DNA of 34,351 bases from positions 1 through 34,351 of the forward strand of contig JACQFT010000119.1 of NCBI GenBank assembly GCA_016199925.1, written 5' to 3'. Source of the stretch: Opitutia bacterium. GTDB taxonomy: Bacteria > Verrucomicrobiota > Verrucomicrobiia > Opitutales > Opitutaceae. The position numbers and the translations under genes were made by a program. The stretch's first letter is position 1; every line of letters starts with the position of its first letter. Under the pieces are notes generated by a model that saw only the letters and a program-made list of their open reading frames with translations, did not search any database and had not been told where the DNA came from. Below are positions 24,475 to 32,565 of this stretch, piece after piece.

Positions 24475-25275
24475 CTAAGGCGCAAGTGTTCGGTAACGGC
24501 GCAGTTCTTCGTCAGAAATTTGCTGGGGCTCCACCAGCCGGTAGTGGCGCTCGGTGCGAACGCGGAGTTCGTCCCCGTCGACTTCGAGCTCGAACAGTGC
24601 GATGAGCGAGTCTTCCACGAACTGTGCTGCCAAGGGCCGGCAAACCAGCGCGGGAAACTTCGCGGCACACAGCGCCAAATCCTGCTCGATCTGCACGCGG
24701 CTTAACCGATCGCTCCCACCCTTGGCCTGGAGCGGGAGCACGTAGTGAGTGCCTTGGCGATCAACCCCGACGTAGATTTCATCGGTTTCCACCTGTCCGA
24801 GGTCCGGCACGGCGGTGCGCAGATGGCTTTGCATCGAGTAGGCTGTGACGCCGGTGAAAATATCAACGAGTCGGTTGTAGCGAAGAATGGCGAGCAGCGC
24901 CTGTTCGTCCGACAAGGCATATTTGGTGATGATGCCCGGCGTGGCGGCCGGCACCTTGATCTGCGCCATCGCCGGGTTCGGACTGAGCTTCCATTCGCGC
25001 ACCAGGGCGAAACGGTAGCGCCCCGGCCCGCAAGGCCGAATGATCCATTCTTTCCCCGCTGGCGTGGCGGCCAGAATTTTTTGCGGCGGCGCTTTTGTGC
25101 GGTAGCGAAACGAGTAGATGACATCCCCCAGATTCTTAGGCCGTGCGACCCGCAGCGCATCGGCGACACTCTCAATCTCGTCGCGCATGAAATCAAAGCT
25201 CGTCAGCTTCGGCCGGTGATGGTTGAGGAAGATCCGTTCGATGATCTGGCTGTAGCGTGAGGGTTGATTGGCCAT
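24475..25275 (-). CDS. Restriction endonuclease of the second restriction-modification system (predicted)
   Basis: A 266-residue protein encoded 13 nt downstream of a DNA methyltransferase. A PD-(D/E)XK-like catalytic core is visible: ETDEIYVGVD (163-172) followed by LPLQAKGGSDRLS, with Gln183 and Lys185 as the (E/Q)xK part and Asp165 or Glu166 as the first acid. The N-terminal part has the positively charged character expected for DNA binding. I do not recognise a named prototype, so specificity is unknown. The start is ATG at 25275 (MANQPSRYSQII). Being downstream of its methyltransferase fits the usual protection-first logic. No controller gene is linked. Confidence 0.8.
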   Translation of the reverse strand: MANQPSRYSQIIERIFLNHHRPKLTSFDFMRDEIESVADALRVARPKNLGDVIYSFRYRTKAPPQKILAATPAGKEWIIRPCGPGRYRFALVREWKLSPNPAMAQIKVPAATPGIITKYALSDEQALLAILRYNRLVDIFTGVTAYSMQSHLRTAVPDLGQVETDEIYVGVDRQGTHYVLPLQAKGGSDRLSRVQIEQDLALCAAKFPALVCRPLAAQFVEDSLIALFELEVDGDELRVRTERHYRLVEPQQISDEELRRYRTLAP

Positions 25276-25288
25276 ATAAAAAACGAAG

Positions 25289-26638
25289 TCAGCCCGGCCA
25301 GCGCAGCAGGAGCACTTCTTCGCGAAGCTGCTCCTTGGTGGCCGTGGCGAGCCGGGTCCGAAACAAATCGAGGCCGACCACCTCGTAGCCAAGCTCCTCG
25401 GCGAGGGACGCGAGCAACTGGCCGGTGCGGATCATCACCCGGAGATAGGAGGCCTGATCGCCGACGACGTAGGCGAGGTGCGCCCCGGGCCGGAGCGCCG
25501 GGCGCAGTTCGGCCAAGTGGCGCGCCATGCCGCCGAAGTAGAGCTTTGTGACGCGGGCATAAAGGCGCTCGAAACCGCTGGTCTTCCCGAGCGCGATGCG
25601 CCGGTCCTCGATGGCGGTGGCGATCCGCTGGATCTCGGCGTGCCCGGCCACCCAGGCGTCGTCGCCGTCGCCCTTGTAAACGCCCCGGGTGTTCGAGCGG
25701 AGCAGCATGGTGCGTTTGAGATTTTGCAGTTCTTTCTTGGTGGTGACGAGGCCGAGCAGCACGCTCTCGAGGCGGGTCGTGCGCGTATAGTCCTTCTCGT
25801 TGGGATAGGGCGGGGAAGTGATCACCGCGTCGATGGACGCCGGCGGGAGAAAATGGGCGGCGTTGCGGGCATCGGCATGGTGAACCACCGCGCGGACGGC
25901 CCGGCGGGGACGCAAAAGGCGCAAGTCGTCGGCCATCGCGAGGACGTTTTCGTGCCAACTGGAAACCACCGCCGCATCGTCTTTGAGCGGCCCGACCCCG
26001 ACCTCCGGGCCGAAGTGCAGATTGCCCACCGGCCCGACGAGCGCCTTGGCCAACGCGAGCTGCAGATACGGTTGCACCGCCGGCTTGGCGTGAGCGGCGA
26101 TGGCGTCGCGCAGGACGAGGACTTTGTGGAGAGGCAGCGGGCTGATGGAATTTTCCAGCAACAGGTCGAGCTGTTCCGCGGGCAGGCTGCGCAGCGCGAA
26201 CTCCGCCGGCCCTTCGCCGGCCAAAAACCTCTGCGGATCGTCGGGCACGCCGTCGTGCCGCAATTGCCGCAGCGCCGCTTCGCTCACTTGTTCGGCGGCC
26301 GCGGCGAGGACCGCCGCCGAGACGGACCAATTGACCTTGGTCGAGGCGGCGAAATGGGCCAGCGGATGGGCCTCCAAGCCCAGCGAGGGCACGCCGTGTT
26401 TCTTGCACTCGACGACCGTCGTGCCGGTGCCGGAAAACGGATCGAGCACGCACGACTCCGGCCCCAGGCCGAAGCGCTCCAGATAATCGCGCACGAGATG
26501 CGGCGGGTAGGAGAGCACGAAGCGATACCACTCGTGCGCGGCGCGGTCCTCCGCGGCCAGCCGGTTGACGACCGCCGTGGTCCCTCGCGCCGGCACGGTG
26601 GTTTTTCGGGCGGGGTGGGCAGGCGCGGCGGTGGGCAT
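25289..26638 (-). CDS. DNA methyltransferase of the second restriction-modification system (SPPY type)
   Basis: A 449-residue DNA amino-methyltransferase. Motif I is DPFSGTGTT (66-74), preceded by SYPPHLVRDYLERFGL. The catalytic motif is TSPPYPNEKDYTRTTRLE, with SPPY at 275-278, pointing to N4-cytosine methylation. About 200 residues separate the motifs, which probably holds the target-recognition region. The C-terminal part continues with YFGGMARHLAEL, GAHLAYVVGDQAS and VVGLDLFRTRLA, common in this enzyme group. The start is ATG at 26638. The endonuclease gene follows at 13 nt. A miniature element sits 66 bp upstream of the start, in the likely promoter region. Confidence 0.9.
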   Translation of the reverse strand: MPTAAPAHPARKTTVPARGTTAVVNRLAAEDRAAHEWYRFVLSYPPHLVRDYLERFGLGPESCVLDPFSGTGTTVVECKKHGVPSLGLEAHPLAHFAASTKVNWSVSAAVLAAAAEQVSEAALRQLRHDGVPDDPQRFLAGEGPAEFALRSLPAEQLDLLLENSISPLPLHKVLVLRDAIAAHAKPAVQPYLQLALAKALVGPVGNLHFGPEVGVGPLKDDAAVVSSWHENVLAMADDLRLLRPRRAVRAVVHHADARNAAHFLPPASIDAVITSPPYPNEKDYTRTTRLESVLLGLVTTKKELQNLKRTMLLRSNTRGVYKGDGDDAWVAGHAEIQRIATAIEDRRIALGKTSGFERLYARVTKLYFGGMARHLAELRPALRPGAHLAYVVGDQASYLRVMIRTGQLLASLAEELGYEVVGLDLFRTRLATATKEQLREEVLLLRWPG

Positions 26639-26703
26639 CGGGGCCAGCGTGCGGTTTGTTCCGCCCGCTCCAAGTCAATTTCGCGCGGGCGGCGGACGGC
26701 ACC

Positions 26704-26834
26704 AGGGCAGTGTCAAAGTGGGTTTCGCGCCCAGCGATCTTTCTCTTATTCTTTCTCTCTGGCCGACAAACCCTGACGAAAGAGAAAGATTAAGAGGAAG
26801 CGGAAAGATCGCAGAACGACTTTGACACTGCCCT
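26704..26834. mobile_element. Miniature inverted-repeat element, family F
   Basis: A 131-bp element with perfect 16-bp terminal inverted repeats: AGGGCAGTGTCAAAGT (26704-26719) and ACTTTGACACTGCCCT (26819-26834). Pyrimidine-rich inner arms (GCGATCTTTCTCTTATTCTT on the left) pair imperfectly with the right half. It is flanked by the perfect 12-bp direct repeat GCGGACGGCACC at 26692-26703 and 26835-26846. It has no coding capacity and is distinctly AT-richer than its surroundings. Confidence 0.85.
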
Positions 26835-26888
26835 GCGGACGGCACCCGTCGCGGGGAATAGAAGGGCCGGCCAGCCGCTCCCACCCGG

Positions 26889-27614
26889 GTGCGCATCCCA
26901 TCGCTCTGCTTGCTTCTCATTGCCGCGACGGCTTCGGCCGAGCCGCAGAAATTTTCCAGCGGCGAAACCAAAACGCGGCTCATCGAACTCTACACCTCCG
27001 AAGGCTGTAGCAGTTGTCCGCCGGCCGAGGCCTGGCTCGGCACGCTGCGCGAGGCGCCGGGGCTGTGGCGCGACTTCGTGCCGGTGGCATTCCACGTCGT
27101 CTATTGGGACCGGCTGGGCTGGAAGGACCGCTTCGCGAGCCAGGCGGGCACGGAGCGCGAATACGCCTACGCGAGCGCGTGGGGCAGCGGCTCGGTCTAC
27201 ACGCCGTGCTTCGTGCAGGACGGCGCCGAGTGGCGCGAGAGTTTCGGCCGGCGCGCCCCGGCCCCGGCGACGGAGAAGACCGGCGTGCTGGCGGTGGAGT
27301 GCGGCGAGGACGGCGCGTGCCGGGTGACTTTCGCGCCGGCGGCGGGCGCGGGCCGTGGCGAATTCGAGGTGCACGTGGCCCAGCTTGGCGGCGGCATCTC
27401 GTCGGATGTGCGCTCGGGGGAAAACGGCGGGCTCACGCTGCGGCACGAATTTGTGGCGCTGAGCTTGCAGAGCACGCGGCTGGTGACCGGCGCCGCCGAG
27501 CTGGCGTTGACGCCGGTGAAAGTCGCAGGTGTCACGCGCCGGGCGCTGGCGGTGTGGGTGACGCGGCGGGGCGAACTCACGCCCGTGCAGGCGACGGGCG
27601 GCTGGTGGCGCTGA
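26889..27614 (+). CDS. DUF1223 family secreted thioredoxin-like protein
   Basis: A 241-residue exported protein of the DUF1223 family. The signal peptide is residues 1-17 (MRIPSLCLLLIAATASA). The family motif LIELYTSEGCSSCPPAEAWL places a CxxC at Cys40 and Cys43, in a thioredoxin-like fold. FHVVYWDRLGWKDRFAS and YTPCFVQDG (a third Cys near the cis-Pro-like position) are also family-typical. Function is unproven; periplasmic redox activity is inferred. The start is GTG at 26889. Family F element and its right direct repeat lie just upstream. Confidence 0.9.
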   Translation: MRIPSLCLLLIAATASAEPQKFSSGETKTRLIELYTSEGCSSCPPAEAWLGTLREAPGLWRDFVPVAFHVVYWDRLGWKDRFASQAGTEREYAYASAWGSGSVYTPCFVQDGAEWRESFGRRAPAPATEKTGVLAVECGEDGACRVTFAPAAGAGRGEFEVHVAQLGGGISSDVRSGENGGLTLRHEFVALSLQSTRLVTGAAELALTPVKVAGVTRRALAVWVTRRGELTPVQATGGWWR

Positions 27615-27626
27615 GCGGCGGCGCGC

Positions 27627-27718
27627 GGGGCGTGACTAAATCCGCGCCTGCCTGCCTGCCTGCCCGCGGCGCCTATGCGCGCGTTTCACAGGGTGCGGAC
27701 ACAGATGTAATCGCCCCG
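27627..27718. repeat. Degenerate family A-like element
   Basis: The left end GGGGCGTGACTAAATCCGCG and right end ACACAGATGTAATCGCCCC are imperfect inverted repeats resembling the ends of the elements at 4494 and 6896. The centre is replaced by a GCCT tandem (four CCTG units around 27646-27662) and unrelated sequence. No flanking duplication is visible. The gap 27615-28031 consists almost entirely of repeat material and holds no gene. Confidence 0.55.
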
Positions 27719-27753
27719 GCGGGACGAAATCCCGCTCCGCTGGCTCGCTCTGG

Positions 27754-27864
27754 ATTAGCGCCGGTTAGCGAAGATTAGCGGTTGAGAAATTATTTTGTCT
27801 TTCTTCCGCGATCGAACCGGACCCAGACTTTTGAACCGCTAGTCTTCGCTAATCTCCGCTAATT
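27754..27864. repeat. Palindromic repeat, family G
   Basis: The left arm ATTAGCGCCGGTTAGCGAAG continues ATTAGCGGTT to 27783. The right arm begins AACCGCTAGTCTTCGCTAAT and ends TCCGCTAAT at 27864. The two 30-bp arms are mostly complementary and each contains repeated TTAGCG units. The centre (27784-27833) is AT-rich. No flanking duplication was seen. Confidence 0.7.
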
Positions 27865-27887
27865 GCCGAACCGGAGACCGAGGAAGC

Positions 27888-27912
27888 GGCGCGGCTCACC
27901 CGGAGAGTTTGT
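27888..27912. repeat. Family A internal fragment
   Basis: GCGCGGCTCACCCGGAGAGT matches the inner right arm of the family A copy at 6896 (GCGCGGCTCACCCGGAGGGT). It abuts family D copy 2, which suggests one element landed in or beside another. Confidence 0.5.
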
Positions 27913-27917
27913 TCTCA

Positions 27918-28031
27918 GGGCTTTCCGGTTTGCTCGTGCAATCAGTTCCCTCGTCGGCCAGCGCGCTTGCGCGCCCCAAACCGCGCTCGCAAGCGCGCTG
28001 GCCGACACTGACGAAACCAAACCGGAAAGCC
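27918..28031. mobile_element. Miniature inverted-repeat element, family D, copy 2
   Basis: The ends GGCTTTCCGGTTTG (27919-27932) and CAAACCGGAAAGCC (28018-28031) are perfect inverted repeats. Inside, TCGGCCAGCGCGCTTGCG (27954-27971) and CGCAAGCGCGCTGGCCGA (27988-28005) are an 18-bp perfect pair. Same structure as the element at 22924, but no flanking duplication can be seen here. The right edge touches the truncated antitoxin-like reading frame. Confidence 0.7.
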
Positions 28032-28185
28032 GCGCGAGAAGAGCCGCCGGACCTGCGGCGACGTGTTGGCCGGTCTCGCGGCTTATCGCGGCAAGGGCTT
28101 CCTGACGGACAAAGGCGCGGCGTGGCTCGGGGACAGCAAGCGCCACCCGGCTCCCGCCCGCTCGCCGTGGGATGATGCGCCGTGA
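28032..28185 (+). pseudogene. Truncated partner (antitoxin-like) gene upstream of the PIN-domain gene
   Basis: An open frame of about 50 codons leads into the PIN gene and ends with TGA at 28183-28185, overlapping its GTG start as GTGA, the arrangement typical of toxin-antitoxin pairs. The readable C-terminal part is VLAGLAAYRGKGFLTDKGAA then WLGDSKRHPAPARSPWDDAP. The frame is intact only up to the edge of the family D element (stop codon in frame inside it at 28009), and the only start in the remnant is GTG at 28063, giving 40 residues. No DNA-binding domain remains. I infer a gene whose 5' part was lost or replaced by repeat sequence; I cannot name the antitoxin family. Confidence 0.5.
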
Positions 28186-28562
28186 TCTTCGACTCCGCCT
28201 TCTTTGTCGCCTTGCACCGGGAATTGCAGCGTGGAGCAGCCGGGCCGGCGCACAAGTTTCACGCCGCCCATGCCGCCGAGGTTCCGGGCATGAGCGAGAT
28301 CACCGGGGGGGAACTGGCCCGGGGTTTCGCGACGCGAAGCGCCTGGGCGGATTTCTGCGACCGTTTCGTGATCTATCCGTTCAACGATGCCGTGGCCTGG
28401 CGGGCCGCCGGAGTCTTCCGCGACCGGCCCAAACGCGGCGTGCTGACCGGCGAGAACGCTTTGTGGATCGCGGCCACGGCGCTGGACGCCGGCGGCGCGC
28501 TCGTCACGCGGAACGAAAAACACTTCCGCGAGATCCGCGGACTGAAGGTGCTCGGGCACTGA
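28182..28562 (+). CDS. PIN-domain protein, VapC-like toxin (possibly inactive)
   Basis: A 126-residue PIN-domain protein, the fold of VapC ribonuclease toxins that cut tRNA or rRNA using Mg2+ held by acidic residues. The first acid (Asp4 in MIFD), the second (Glu39 in MSEITGGEL) and the C-terminal block LWIAATALDAGGALVTRNEKHF are present. The usual Asp two residues before the Trp (NDLWIA) is Ala93 here (ENALWIA), a change that one base (GAT to GCT) could produce. Glu91 might compensate. The start is GTG at 28182, overlapping the preceding remnant. With a damaged partner and a missing acid this may be a decaying locus. Confidence 0.8.
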   Translation: MIFDSAFFVALHRELQRGAAGPAHKFHAAHAAEVPGMSEITGGELARGFATRSAWADFCDRFVIYPFNDAVAWRAAGVFRDRPKRGVLTGENALWIAATALDAGGALVTRNEKHFREIRGLKVLGH

Positions 28563-28632
28563 GGCGGGGACGCGGGCGGTCACCGGACCGCAGGCGTGTC
28601 AGGCGGAGGGACGGAAGCAGAGCGGAGTTTTT

Positions 28633-28724
28633 ACCACGGCTGGCACGGATGAATACCGATGGCCGAGCAGAGCGGAGATTCCGGCTCCACGGTCTGTGTC
28701 CGTGCGATCCGTGAAATCCGTGGT
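28633..28724. repeat. Imperfect palindrome, family H
   Basis: Begins ACCACGGCTGGCACGGATGA and ends ATCCGTGAAATCCGTGGT, forming an imperfect stem. Short GAGGGACGGAAGC direct repeats lie on both sides (28606-28618 and 28765-28777). The 318-bp gap 28563-28880 also has an AAGGTCCGGAACCTT hairpin near 28824. No gene seen. Confidence 0.55.
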
Positions 28725-28880
28725 CGAATAATTGAGGTAGAGATCGCTGAATCGCGGAAGAGCTGAGGGACGGAAGCGGGACGGAAAGTTTCCACGAAGA
28801 AAACGAAGGGAACGAAGCAAGGTCCGGAACCTTGGTGGCCTTTGCTTGGCTAGACTTTTGGGGCTCCGCGCGAGTGCCAT

Positions 28881-29498
28881 TCACGTGCCGTAGAGACGGT
28901 CGCCGAAATCGCCGAGGCCGGGCAGGATGTATTTCTTCGCGTTGAGTTCGCGGTCGAGCGCGCCGGTGTGAATCGTGATTTCCGGATGCGCACCTTGCAG
29001 TTTCGCGACGCCTTCCGGTGAGGAGACGATGCAGACGAAAACGATTTCCTTCGCGCCGGCGGCTTTCACGACGTCGATCGCCTGCGCGGCGGAACCGCCG
29101 GTCGCGAGCATCGGGTCGACGACGAGCACGCGTTTGCCCGCGAGCGGCGGGAGTTTGCAGTAATAGCTGCGCGCGATGGCGGTCGTGTGGTCGCGTTCGA
29201 GTCCGACGTAGCCGACGGACACGTCGGGAAAAATATCGAGGAAGGGCTGCACCATGCCGAGGCCGGCGCGGAGGATGGGCACGATGGCGAGCGGTTGCGC
29301 GAGCACGCGGCCCGCCATCGGCTCGAGCGGGGTGTCGATGTATTTGGCGACGGTGGTGAGATCGCGGGTGGCTTCGAGCGCGAGGAGCAGGCCGATCTGG
29401 TAACTGAGCGTGCGGAAGAGCGCGGGCTTCGTCGTCTGGTCCCGCAGGTGCGTGAGGACGTGGGCGCCGAGCGGGTGGGCGAGGACAAGGAGCGGCAT
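28881..29498 (-). CDS. upp: Uracil phosphoribosyltransferase
   Basis: A 205-residue enzyme that makes UMP from uracil and PRPP in pyrimidine salvage. Diagnostic stretches are AIVPILRAGLGMVQPFLDIF, VGLERDHTTAIARSYYCKLP, the PRPP-binding loop VLVVDPMLATGGSA, and the uracil-binding C-terminus ILPGLGDFGDRLYGT. Length is near the E. coli enzyme (208). The start is ATG at 29498 (MPLLVLAHPLGAHVLTHLRD). It lies 53 bp downstream of the penicillin acylase gene on the same strand. Confidence 0.97.
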   Translation of the reverse strand: MPLLVLAHPLGAHVLTHLRDQTTKPALFRTLSYQIGLLLALEATRDLTTVAKYIDTPLEPMAGRVLAQPLAIVPILRAGLGMVQPFLDIFPDVSVGYVGLERDHTTAIARSYYCKLPPLAGKRVLVVDPMLATGGSAAQAIDVVKAAGAKEIVFVCIVSSPEGVAKLQGAHPEITIHTGALDRELNAKKYILPGLGDFGDRLYGT

Positions 29499-29551
29499 AA
29501 GAGGAAGAATTCAGGATTCAGGAGCCAGAATAAAGACCGCGGCGACCTGGG

Positions 29552-31939
29552 TTAGGGTTTTAAGATCAGCGTGTGTTGGGCGGGGCCGGGGAGAAGCGGG
29601 GTGGGTTCGCCTTTCGCCCAGGCGTCGTGGCCGGCGCGGTAGTAGGGCGAGAGCGGATTGCCGCTCTGGCCGCCGGGCATATGGAAGATCGCTTCGGCCT
29701 CATGACCGGGCGCGACGACGAGGCGCTCGGAGGCGCCGTGACTCGGGCCGGCGACGCGGGGCATGTCGCTGTCGCCCGCCATCGGTGCCGCCGGCATGTC
29801 GAGCAGGCGCGCGAGCGGGCCGGGCAGGAAACGGCCGAACGGATGCTGCATCTTGAGGGTGTTGTATTTTCCCCAGGTGAAATTTGCGGGCGTCACGCCG
29901 GCGCGTTCGACGTCGGCGAGCACGTCGTCGGCCGCCGCGAGGAGCAGCGAGTCCCAGGACGGGTTGGCGGGGTTGAGGAGGCGCGGGGGTTGGTCGTGCA
30001 CGAGCTGCCAGAGGGCGTCTTCGTAGTGGAAGCGGCGCCACGAAAAGCGGTCGTAGGTCTCGGCGGCGCGGGCGAAGAACGGCTGGAACGCGCGCTCGGC
30101 GGTGTGGCTGCGGAAGGCGCGGACGAGGCGGTAGGCGGCGGAGTCGGGGCTCGCGCGGCCGTTCCACGAGCGCACGGTCTCGCGCAACGCGGCGCGGTCC
30201 CGGTTCTTGGCCACGGCCTCGTCGGTCAGCACGGTGAGGAGAAATTTCTGCCAGCGGGCGAGGAACACGGCGCGGTCGTCGAGTTGCACGCCGAGCAGGT
30301 CGGCGGGCGTGATTTTCTTGCCGGTGCGGGCGAGCGCGCGGAGGTCGTCGCGGATCTGGCCGGCCCGCGCGCCCCGATCGTAGCCGCCGTCGCCGAGGAG
30401 GGCGAGGGCCGCCCCGCCGACCGCGCGCTGGTTGCCGCTCCAGAGCAGGCCGTCGGCGGGCCGGAGGACGGGAACCTCCTCGGGTTTGAGTCAGCCGTCC
30501 CATTTGCGGTCGCCGAAGGCCCACGAGACGGGCAGGCGGCCGTCGTAGCCGATGCGGCGCGGGATTTTGCCGATGATGGTCCAGGCGACTTTGCCGTCGG
30601 CGTCGGCGATGAGGGCGTTCTCGTTCGGGATGCCGCTGCGGTGCATGATGTCGATCGCGGCCTCGGTGCTGGTCGCGGTTTCGAGTTCGAGGGCGGTGAG
30701 GTTGGTCGCTTCGGGGGCGTGGGCGGTCCAACTGAGGACGAGATATTTGCCGTCCTCCGGGCCGCTGATGATCGGGCCCCACTCGGTCCAGCGGGCGACG
30801 AAGTTCACGGGGGCGCCGCCCTTGACCTTGATGACTTCGGGGCGGTCCTCGATATCGACCCAGCCGCGCGGCGTGCGATATTGGATCTGGCCGATGCCGT
30901 CGGTCTCGGCGACGACGACATCGGTGGTGTCGACGTAGGCGTCGGTGAACCCCCAGGCGACCCGGCCGTTGCTGCCGACGGTCATCGCGGGCGTGCCGGG
31001 CAACGTGACGCCGTCGACGCGGTGCGTGCCACGCTCGTCGCGCCAGTTGAACTCGGCGCGATACCAGATGTGCGGCACGCTGAAACCGAGGTGCATGTCG
31101 TTCGCGAGGATCGCCGCGCCGTTGGCGGTGTGCGCGCCGGAGACGGCGAAAGCGTTGCTGCCGAGAATGACGTCGGACGGCGGCTCGCCGAGCGACGCCG
31201 TGGGTTTTTCTTCCTCGGCGGGCTTGAGGCGCAGCGGGGGCAGCGGGGCGGGGGGGAACGTCGAGCCGTCGAGCGCGGCATCCCACGAGTCGCCCGGCGG
31301 GGCGAAGAAATTCATCGCGGGCGTGCCGAGGGCCTGGCGCACGGCGCTGAGATTCCGTTCCGCGGCGCCGCGCCAGTCCTGGAGATCGAACCACATGGCG
31401 AAGATGACGAGGAAACTGTCCTCCAGCTTCCACGGCTGCGGCGGCGTGCGCACGACGAGGTATTCCCACGGAATTTTCGGGAGGGCGGCGAGGCCGGCGT
31501 TGACGCCGGCGGTGTAGGCTTCGAGCACGGCGCGCTCGGCGGGGCTCATCTGTGCGACGCACTTCTCGGCGGTGCGGCGAAAGCCGTGCATGCGGCGGGA
31601 CTTGTCGTAGTCGACCGCCGCCTTGCCGAAGAGTTCGCTCAACTCGCCCGCGCCGGAGCGGCGGAGCAGGTCCATCTGGAAATAGCGTTCCTGCGCGTGG
31701 AGGAACCCGAGCGCCCGGGCGACGTCGGCCCTGGTGGCCCCGGTGATCGCGGGCACACCGAGGGCGTCGCGGGCGATTTGCACCGGAGCGGAGAGGCCGG
31801 GGAGGGCGCGCTCGCCGTCGAGCTGCGGCAGGCTGCCGCGAATCTCCCACCACGCGTAGACGCCGCCGGCGATCACGATCAGGAGCAGCACGCTCAGGAC
31901 GGAGAAGAGGACTTGGAAACGTTTTTGCAGGGCGCTCAT
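29552..31939 (-). pseudogene. Penicillin acylase family Ntn-hydrolase with an in-frame TGA
   Basis: A reading frame of 796 codons encoding a penicillin acylase (peptidase S45) homologue, broken by one TGA at 30491-30493 (codon 483). Both halves are in the same frame and clearly belong together: the text reads GDRKWDG, stop, LKPEEVPVLRPADGLLWSGN, where family members usually have Trp (TGG). The N-terminal anchor or signal is residues 8-31. The autocatalytic nucleophile is Ser261 in LGSNAFAVSG, and Asn280 in LANDMHLG is the expected oxyanion-hole region. The family hydrolyses amides, including acyl-homoserine lactones and beta-lactam side chains. The ATG overlaps the stop of the upstream DUF5069 gene. 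It is either a recent pseudogene or a sequencing error. Confidence 0.88.
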
Positions 31940-32391
31940 GGATTTTCGGCGAGCCAGGGTTTGGTGACGGCGGGGTCGCGGCCCTCGTCGTTCTCGATCA
32001 GGTCAAAGAGAGTCTCGATGGTTTTGCCGGCGAGGCCGAACGCCACGATGCGCTCGGCGAGCGGTGCGCTGGAACCGTCGCGCCAGCCGCGTTTCATCAT
32101 GAAGTTGTTCCAGATCTCGCACTCCTCGCTCGTGCGGGCGCCACCCTGCTCGAAGCCCCACGCGAGAATCTCGTCGTCCGTGCCGCCCGCTGCGACGCGG
32201 GCGCTGACGGCGTCGTGTTTCACGCGGAGGAAGCGGCAGCAAAGGCCGTCGAAGCCGCGGCCGAAATTCGGCTGGTAGTCGGCGGGCAGCGCGCCGGCGG
32301 CGTGGAGGCGGATCTTGTCGAGCATCCGGCCGAAGTAGACGAGGCGGCCGACCTTGGCGTAGCAACTGCGGAGTCCGGGGACGTGAGGCAT
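31936..32391 (-). CDS. DUF5069 family protein (second of two)
   Basis: A 151-residue soluble protein closer to the standard DUF5069 form than the one at 10624. Family stretches include YFGRMLDKIRLHAAGALPADYQ, NFGRGFDGLCCRFLRVKHD, GGTDDEILAWGFEQG and EIWNNFMMKRGWRDGSS, and the end is TLFDLIENDEGR. Function is unknown. ATG at 32391 is the start. Its stop overlaps the start of the penicillin acylase gene by ATGA, so the two were translationally coupled. No signal peptide. Confidence 0.9.
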   Translation of the reverse strand: MPHVPGLRSCYAKVGRLVYFGRMLDKIRLHAAGALPADYQPNFGRGFDGLCCRFLRVKHDAVSARVAAGGTDDEILAWGFEQGGARTSEECEIWNNFMMKRGWRDGSSAPLAERIVAFGLAGKTIETLFDLIENDEGRDPAVTKPWLAENP

Positions 32392-32565
32392 GGCGGAGTG
32401 CCCGAGGATTCAGCAAGTCGCCCGTCGAACGCAACGCCACAAACGCGTGGCCCTCACTCGCGCTCAGAGCGGCCCAGCAAAATGGCTTTGCCGAGGTTGA
32501 GTGTAAGAGCGGCTTTTTTCCCTATGGGTTCAATACTCCGGGCGCTTGCTCCGGTTTGGTTGGGC

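Noticed and set aside
20938-24705. A plus-strand open frame of about 1,255 codons
   Set aside because: It runs antisense through four well-identified minus-strand genes and one mobile element and has no domain content; a GC-bias artefact.
27642-27662. Tandem CCTG units as the start of a CRISPR or satellite array
   Set aside because: Only about four 4-nt units with no spacers; simple slippage is enough.
27754-27864. Family G palindrome as a structured RNA or tRNA-like gene
   Set aside because: Arms consist of repeated TTAGCG units without anticodon, T-arm or other RNA features.
30491-30493. TGA in the penicillin acylase gene as a selenocysteine codon or a reassigned stop
   Set aside because: Family members have Trp here, not Cys; no selenocysteine stem-loop is apparent after it; and other genes in the window end normally with TGA.
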